NCBI GenBank assembly: GCA_045399315.1
Contig: DAYVGO010000033.1
Span: 97,484-161,483 of the forward strand
Length of the DNA stretch: 64,000 nt
Direction of reading: 5' to 3'
Origin: Arsenophonus sp045399315
GTDB taxonomy: Bacteria; Pseudomonadota; Gammaproteobacteria; Enterobacterales; Enterobacteriaceae
The notes beneath the pieces are model-generated. The model was not told the origin of the DNA, did no database searches, and saw nothing but the letters and a program-made list of their open reading frames with translations. Every line of letters begins with the position of its first letter. Within the stretch, counting starts at the first letter, position 1. The position numbers were made by a program, and so were the translations under genes. This document shows, one piece after another, positions 60,734 to 64,000 of this stretch.

Positions 60734-60809
60734 GATTAGTACGATCTTGCTAGCTAATTATTTACCCTAAAGAATAAATTTAAGGGTAAATAATTATACC
60801 AGACAATAG

Positions 60810-62105
60810 CTATTTTGCTTTTTTCAGCAACAAATTAGCAATAGTCCTGACGCCAATACCTGTTGCGCCTTCTGCCCACAAATTCATTGCAGATTTACAG
60901 TAAGTCGCTGAACAATCAATATGTAACCAGCCTTTATGATAATTTTCCACAAAATGTGATAAGAAAGCAGCTGCGGTACTGGCGCCAGCAGTATGAGCAA
61001 GAGAGGCAATATTATTTAGATCAGCAAATCCAGAAGGTAATTGACGACGATGAAATTCCGCTAAAGGCAAACGCCAGAAAAGTTCATTTTCCATCTCTGC
61101 CGCAGACATTAATTCGGCAACTAATTTATCATCAAAACTTAACACCGACTGATAATCGTTACCTACCGCGATTTTTGCTGCGCCGGTTAAGGTTGCAGCG
61201 TCAATAATTAATATCGGTTTTTCTTTACTAGCATCAATCAATCCATCAGCCAGAACTAATCGTCCCTCTGCATCGGTATTCATGATTTCAACAGATTTAC
61301 CATTACGATAGCGAATAATATCCCCCAATTTGAAGGCATTGCCACTAACCACATTATCTGCCATACACAGGAAAAGTTTTACTCGTTGTTTTAAACCACG
61401 ACTTATTGCTAAAGCTAACGCCCCAGTTAGAATGGCTGCCCCACCCATATCTGCCTTCATTGAATTCATGGATGAAGATGGTTTGATACTATAACCACCT
61501 GAATCAAAAGTAATCCCTTTTCCTACCAGACAGGCAAACACTGACGCTTTTGCATTCCCTGTCGGATTATAATCTAACACTAATAATGCCGGCGGACGGT
61601 TGGAGCCTCGGCCTACCATATAAATTCCGTTATACTTCTGTTTAGCTAACTCATCACCCTGAATGATTCGGTAATTAATACCACCCTTTATTGTTTCACA
61701 TAACAAATCAGCACTGTGCTGCGCTAGTCGCTCAGGACCTAATTCTTCAGCTGGTGCGTTGATAATATCTCGTACCCAATCAATAATCCTTATTCGATAC
61801 TGTAGCTCTTTTTTTTCGTGTTCCGATAAATTTGGCCATTCAATAGAACGCGCGCCTTTCGGTGCTCTAAAACCTTGCCAAAAGGCCCAACTTTTTTCCA
61901 AGTCCCAGTCATCACCGGTTAACATGACATGATGGATTCCTTGGCTGTCCAATCTACGACCTGCACTTTGGATAGTACACAGCTTTGCTTGCTGTTTTAG
62001 ATGAATGACTATCCCTTGCTTACTGACGCTCACTAATGCATTCTTTCCCCAACAAGGCGCTGCTGCTTGATAAGACAGTTTGACTGGCATGATCTGCTTT
62101 TGCAT
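60810..62105 (-). CDS. pepB: Peptidase B (PepB aminopeptidase)
   Basis: A 431-residue M17 leucine aminopeptidase (E. coli 427). The metal-binding and catalytic motif NTDAEGRLVLADGL is present, as are GKGITFDSGGYSIK, MKADMGGAA, INAPAEELGPERLAQ and the C-terminal GASTAAAFLSHFVENYHKGWLHIDCSA. I chose ATG 62105, since the longer frame starts with GTG and adds four residues. It probably recycles peptides in the cytoplasm. Intact. Confidence 0.96.
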   Translation of the reverse strand: MQKQIMPVKLSYQAAAPCWGKNALVSVSKQGIVIHLKQQAKLCTIQSAGRRLDSQGIHHVMLTGDDWDLEKSWAFWQGFRAPKGARSIEWPNLSEHEKKELQYRIRIIDWVRDIINAPAEELGPERLAQHSADLLCETIKGGINYRIIQGDELAKQKYNGIYMVGRGSNRPPALLVLDYNPTGNAKASVFACLVGKGITFDSGGYSIKPSSSMNSMKADMGGAAILTGALALAISRGLKQRVKLFLCMADNVVSGNAFKLGDIIRYRNGKSVEIMNTDAEGRLVLADGLIDASKEKPILIIDAATLTGAAKIAVGNDYQSVLSFDDKLVAELMSAAEMENELFWRLPLAEFHRRQLPSGFADLNNIASLAHTAGASTAAAFLSHFVENYHKGWLHIDCSATYCKSAMNLWAEGATGIGVRTIANLLLKKAK

Positions 62106-62213
62106 TCCTACTTCCACCTTAGTTTGTCATATTGTGTTTATAGAATAATTATTAATATAGGATATTAACAATAGAGGCTAGCATGAGTTAATCTATTACA
62201 TGATGAGTGATAC

Positions 62214-62250
62214 CAATAAAAAAGCTGGTGCCCCCCTCCCCCCAGCTTTC
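62214..62250 (-). terminator. Rho-independent terminator after iscX
   Basis: On the minus strand AAAGCTGG / CCAGCTTT is a perfect 8-bp stem with a G-rich 13-base loop, followed by TTTTATTGG. It lies 27 bp after the iscX stop, ending the isc operon before pepB. Confidence 0.8.
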
Positions 62251-62276
62251 TATGTAATTGATGGTTTAATCACTCA

Positions 62277-62477
62277 TTATTGATACTCATCAAGCCATAT
62301 TAACAAAATGGCTTCTAGCAACTTTTCATTTGAAGCTTGAGGGTTATCATTAAAACCGTCTAATTGATAAATCCACTGATGCATATCGGTAAAACGAACC
62401 GTTTGCGGATCAATATTAGGATATTTATCATAGAGAGCTTCTGCAATTGTCCGGCTATCAGTCCACTTTAAACTCAC
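62277..62477 (-). CDS. iscX: IscX Fe-S cluster assembly protein
   Basis: A 66-residue acidic protein (E. coli 66) that binds IscS and iron. The sequence SLKWTDSRTIAEALYDKYPN and DPQTVRFTDMHQWIYQL, then NDNPQASNEKLLEAILLIWLDEYQ, matches E. coli throughout. The start is GTG 62477, five bases after a perfect AGGAGG; the two extra codons upstream overlap that sequence. It remains intact while fdx and hscA upstream in the operon are broken. Confidence 0.95.
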   Translation of the reverse strand: MSLKWTDSRTIAEALYDKYPNIDPQTVRFTDMHQWIYQLDGFNDNPQASNEKLLEAILLIWLDEYQ

Positions 62478-62505
62478 TAGCACCTCCTAAGATTAAGCAT
62501 AATGA

Positions 62506-62840
62506 TTAATACTCTCTGGCATGATTAATAGTATATTCAGGAACTTCTATTGCCAGATCTTCGTTAGTAACAATCAGTTGACAACTTAAGCGGCTTTCAG
62601 GTTCTAATCCCCATGCTTTATCTAGCATGTTATCCTCTAGTTCAGAACTCTCATCCAGTGAATCAAAGCCTTCACGAACAATATAGTGACAAGTTGTACA
62701 AGCACAAGATTTTTCACAAGCATGTTCGATATCAATGCCACTACGTAAGGCAGTATCAAGAATTGATTCACCCTTTTCAACCTCCACAACCACTCCTTCA
62801 GGACATAACTTTTTATGCGGTAAAAAATAATCTGTGGTAT
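62506..62840 (-). pseudogene. fdx: [2Fe-2S] ferredoxin Fdx with damaged 5' end
   Basis: Fdx donates electrons for Fe-S cluster assembly. From the LPH of its fifth to seventh codons to the stop the protein is complete: HACEKSCACTTCHYIVREGF with the Cys ligands, then LEDNMLDKAWGLEPESRLSCQ. Two lesions lie at the start. The start codon position reads ATA (62838-62840) followed by CCACAG for Pro-Gln (E. coli MPK), and the next T-run has six T where seven are needed to read FLPHKKL (62822-62827). No ATG, GTG or TTG near the start restores the frame. A longer frame from 62952 inside hscA has no family match. Confidence 0.7.
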
Positions 62841-62842
62841 TA

Positions 62843-63882
62843 TTATATCTCGTCCACAGAATGACCCGATAATACTTGACGAATAGAGATATCCATACGC
62901 CGAACAGCGAAATACTGTGTTTGCTTATCCAGTTGTTTAATTGTATTTTCAATCACAATAGGATCACTTTCCAGTGTGCAGTTAACTAATTTATTTACAG
63001 CAATATCAATCGCTGCTTTTTCTTCTTTATTTAATAAATGAGCATCTTTTTTCAATGCTGCCATTAAACTTTCTATTACCCGGTTAGCTTCAACTTTCTG
63101 CTCAGCAAGACGACGTTCTAGCATATCATCTTACGCATTGGCGATTGAGTCAGTGATCATATTGGTAATTTCTTCCTCTGTTAACCCATACGAAGGTTTA
63201 ATTTGAATTGAAGAACCGACTCCAGTTGACTTTTCTACGGCACTGACACTCAGTAATCCATCTGCATCTATTTAAAAAACCACCCGAATATGTGCACCAC
63301 CAGGAGGTAATAACGGTATCCCTCGTAGCGTAAAACGCGCCAAAGAACAGCAATCATTGACCATCTCACATTCACCTTGCACAACATAAAATACCATCGC
63401 TGTTTGGCCGTCTTTAAGTGTGGTAAATTCCTGCACATTAGCAATAGGCAGGGGTTATTGCATGGGATCACTTTTTCAACCAATCCGCCCATAGTTTCCA
63501 ACCCAAGCGACAGTGGAGTAATATCTAGTAACAATATCTCACTATCAGGTTTATTACTGATTAAAATATCGGCCTGAATAGCTGCACTAATGGTAACAAC
63601 TTTATCTGGATCTATTGAAGTTAATGGTGTAAGGCCAAAAAACTCGCCGACCATACTAATAACTAGCGGTATTCGAGTTGAACCACCCACCATCACTACC
63701 TGTAAAATCTCATAGTTATCTATCGCTGCATCTTTTATTGCGAGACAAGAGGTTAATAAAGTACGTTTGATCAATGGTCGAATTAATGTATTCAGCTGCT
63801 CCCTTGACAAAGTCCCTCGCCAACCATTAATTTCAATCTCAGTATGGCTACGATCCGGCAGCACTATTTTAGCCTAACTGGC
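62843..63882 (-). pseudogene. hscA: Fe-S co-chaperone HscA, disrupted
   Basis: The Hsp70-type chaperone that, with HscB, releases clusters from IscU. Only the part from AKIVLPDRSHTEIEINGW (about residue 285) on is present. It keeps QVVMVGGSTRIPLV, FFGLTPLTSIDPDKVV, ETMGGLVEKVIP, MVNDCCSLARF (another frame) and the C-terminal MLERRLAEQKVEANRVIESL and SGHSVDEI. Lesions: a TAG at 63874, a frameshift near 63455, and stops at 63272 (CAA to TAA) and 63131 (GAA to TAA). Immediately upstream the gene is cut by an IS end, so the ATPase domain is elsewhere or lost. Confidence 0.93.
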
Positions 63883-64000
63883 TGAACCTCCCCGGGTTTA
63901 TTGGAGAGTTTTTATTCTGTAAATGTAAACAACAAACTCCCTATCATGAAGGGAAGAATAATATGCGTTTTCTACCTCTATTTTTCCAGGTCTTTCTATG
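63883..64000 (-). mobile_element. End of an IS3-family (IS629-like) insertion sequence
   Basis: TGAACCTCCCCGGGTTTATT followed by GGAGAGTTTTTATTCTG begins exactly where hscA similarity stops. It resembles the terminal inverted repeat of the IS629/IS51 group (TGAACCGCCCCGGGTTTCCT). On the minus strand the sequence leading to it reads VENAYYSSLH, like the end of an IS3-family OrfB. The element runs past the right edge, so family and completeness are uncertain. The recollection of the repeat is from memory, not from a search. Confidence 0.6.

Noticed and set aside
1..64000. CRISPR arrays, retrons, toxin-antitoxin pairs, phage structural genes
   Set aside because: No regularly spaced repeats, no reverse transcriptase and no recognisable phage or toxin genes were seen on either strand.

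Overview
The window is an AT-rich stretch of an enterobacterial (Gammaproteobacteria, Enterobacterales) chromosome. Nearly every gene has a recognisable Escherichia coli counterpart, and several blocks keep E. coli gene order: truA-usg-pdxB; fabB-mnmC-yfcL-epmC-aroC-prmB/smrB-sixA-fadJ-fadI-yfcZ-fadL-mlaA-argW; tRNA-Val/Lys-gltX-tRNA-Ala; nupC-ligA-zipA-cysZ-cysK-ptsHI-crr-cysM; yfeY-ypeA-hemF; and der-bamB-yfgM-hisS-ispG-rodZ-pilW-rlmN-ndk-sseB-pepB-iscX-fdx-hscA. Low GC, a small DUF3820 gene and very heavy pseudogene load suggest a recently host-restricted symbiont of the Morganellaceae type (Arsenophonus-like). That assignment is inference from gene content, not a database match.

About 20 genes are broken, by frameshifts, nonsense codons or deletions. 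They include a whole fatty-acid catabolism set (fadL, fadI, fadJ), both cysteine synthases (cysK, cysM), hemF, nifJ, mnmC, epmC, sseB, pilW, yfcZ, fdx, hscA, an AraC regulator with its neighbouring EamA transporter, a GNAT acetyltransferase, a carboxylic acid reductase-like gene next to tRNA-Arg(CCU), and two membrane-protein genes (MASE1-like and HdeD-like). Core functions look intact: PdxB, FabB, AroC, PrmB, SmrB, MlaA, PotABCD, GltX, NupC, LigA, ZipA, CysZ, PTS (HPr, EI, EIIAGlc), Der, BamB, YfgM, HisS, IspG, RodZ, RlmN, Ndk, PepB and IscX.

Layout: 1-12.6 kb holds vitamin B6, fatty-acid synthesis and shikimate genes with FabR and FadR operators in front of fabB. 12.9-18.4 kb is the decayed beta-oxidation block, still carrying a FadR operator before fadL. 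18.6-23.4 kb holds mlaA, tRNA-Arg and the reductase remnant. 23.5-27.6 kb is the intact spermidine/putrescine ABC operon. 28-33.6 kb is decayed accessory sequence. 33.8-36.3 kb holds tRNA genes (two tandem pairs, each with one degenerate copy) and gltX. 36.3-47.4 kb holds nupC, ligA, zipA, cysZ and the PTS operon. 47.5-60 kb is mostly intact housekeeping genes. 60.3-64 kb holds sseB remnants, pepB and the damaged end of the isc operon, where hscA is cut by what looks like the end of an IS3-family (IS629-like) element.

I did not find a clearly new biological system. The most informative signals are how the decay is distributed: fatty-acid synthesis is kept with its dual regulation while degradation is lost, a bifunctional enzyme (MnmC) has lost one domain and kept the other, duplicated tRNAs are decaying one copy at a time, and several genes are broken by a single base or by stop codons only.
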